Positions 33,401 through 34,134 of a stretch of 34,134 nucleotides of DNA are shown in pieces. This DNA comes from Rhizophagus sp. LPA8_4_AMF (lineage: Eukaryota > Glomeromycota > Glomeromycetes > Glomerales > Glomeraceae). The first letter of the stretch is position 1. The number at the start of each line of letters is the position of its first letter. Location of the stretch: contig JADRCO010000418.1 of the NCBI GenBank assembly GCA_021464525.1, positions 1-34,134 on the forward strand, read 5' to 3'. The notes under the pieces were generated by a model. That model searched no databases. It saw nothing but the letters and a program-made list of their open reading frames with translations, and was not told the DNA's origin. The position numbers and the translations under genes are program-made.

Positions 33401-34134
33401 ATCAACAACAAATCTAAATGAATATCATTTATCGTGAAATGTAAATTGGGGTGCTTTTTATGAAAATTTGATGGAACAACTTTATACAAAATCACGTGAT
33501 AAAGGGCGTAGCCAAATCAAATGTTACGCCAATAAATCCTTTAATATTATTTTCTTTACTTCGTAAATTTTATCATTAAAAAATGAATTACCAGTATCGG
33601 TGTTGTGTTCAATTTTGTTTCTCTGAATTTGCCAACTTCCGAGATGTGGAATTAATGCATTAATCCAAATTGATCTTTTAACCGAAAATTATTAGATAAA
33701 TAATAAATTAACAATGAGCCCAACTTTGCGCTATTTTGGATCTAAATTTACTAAAACAACGTTTGATATTTTCGTTGTGAAAATCTTATTAGGTGAAGTG
33801 ATTGATAAATGCTTTGGTAAACAAGTTTGCCATGGAAAAGGATAAATAGTAAATACGTAGTTTTTATTTATTATAGGTTACTTTTACAGGACTAAGCTCA
33901 CTTTTCTTCTATTATACTGATCCAACTTTTATTGACGCAAAAATAGAATACGTGAAAATAGAATAAAAAGTATTACAGTATTGAATTTATGTCGAGATCT
34001 TAAAAAATAAGATGTATGATACTATTAGACTTTACAGAAACTTCAAGTTTTCAAATGATATCAAAATGATATCGAAATAAAGTATTATCATTTCAATATC
34101 ATATCGATATTGAATTGATATTAAATCGATATTA
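33401..34134. other. Right flank, no confident gene
   Basis: A 43-codon ATG frame at 33715-33846 (MSPTLRYFGSKFTKTTFDIF...) has mixed composition but no recognisable family. The last 80 bp (34055-34134) are crowded with GATATC and ATCGATAT palindromes that continue off the window. Confidence 0.25.

Overview
The window reads as nuclear DNA of a filamentous fungus, most likely an arbuscular mycorrhizal fungus (Glomeromycotina, Rhizophagus-like). The reasons are the extreme AT content with long A/T runs, short 64-109 bp GT-AG introns, a fungal formin, a polyubiquitin gene with a phase-1 intron after codon 34, and a cluster of intron-poor F-box/LRR paralogs of the kind hugely expanded in that group. 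The organism assignment is inference.

Region 1 (1-8003) is conserved housekeeping sequence. A polyubiquitin gene runs leftwards off the window (1017 to 1). A 762-bp divergent intergenic region with a TATA box and a perfect three-unit heat-shock element separates it from a complete Bni1/SepA-type formin (1780-8003). I resolved the formin as 22 exons that join in frame to 1497 codons plus stop, with GBD/FH3, coiled coil, FH1, FH2 and DAD in canonical order. Twenty of its introns are GT-AG. Intron 8 (3790-3999) is different: it begins ATATCCTT, ends AC, and carries TTCCTTAAC 12 nt before its end. This is a textbook U12-type AT-AC intron of the minor spliceosome. Read without that splice, the gene appears to have a premature stop. 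This is the most striking object in the window.

Region 2 (8004-13004) is a 5-kb AT-rich gene desert holding two decayed coding relics and a short TA-flanked MITE.

Region 3 (13005-31975) is an array of F-box/leucine-rich-repeat paralogs. Five are intact: 13005+, 14794+, 20922-, 23767+ and 28662+. Two are relics: 17144+ and about 31975-. The first two are a tandem duplicate pair sharing a 256-bp tract with no differences, which suggests gene conversion. The third carries an expanded Asp-codon microsatellite. The cluster is interrupted by a 440-bp MITE with 62-bp inverted ends and by about 3 kb of degenerate satellite (25.3-28.3 kb), inside which a 515-bp block recurs perfectly 1872 bp away.

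Region 4 (31976-34134) has no convincing gene. It holds a 102-bp inverted-repeat element (33299-33400) and a terminal stretch dense in GATATC/ATCGATAT.

Functionally, ubiquitin and SCF substrate receptors (F-box proteins) belong to one pathway, but their proximity here is probably incidental. The formin is a cytoskeletal gene that shares only a promoter region with ubiquitin.
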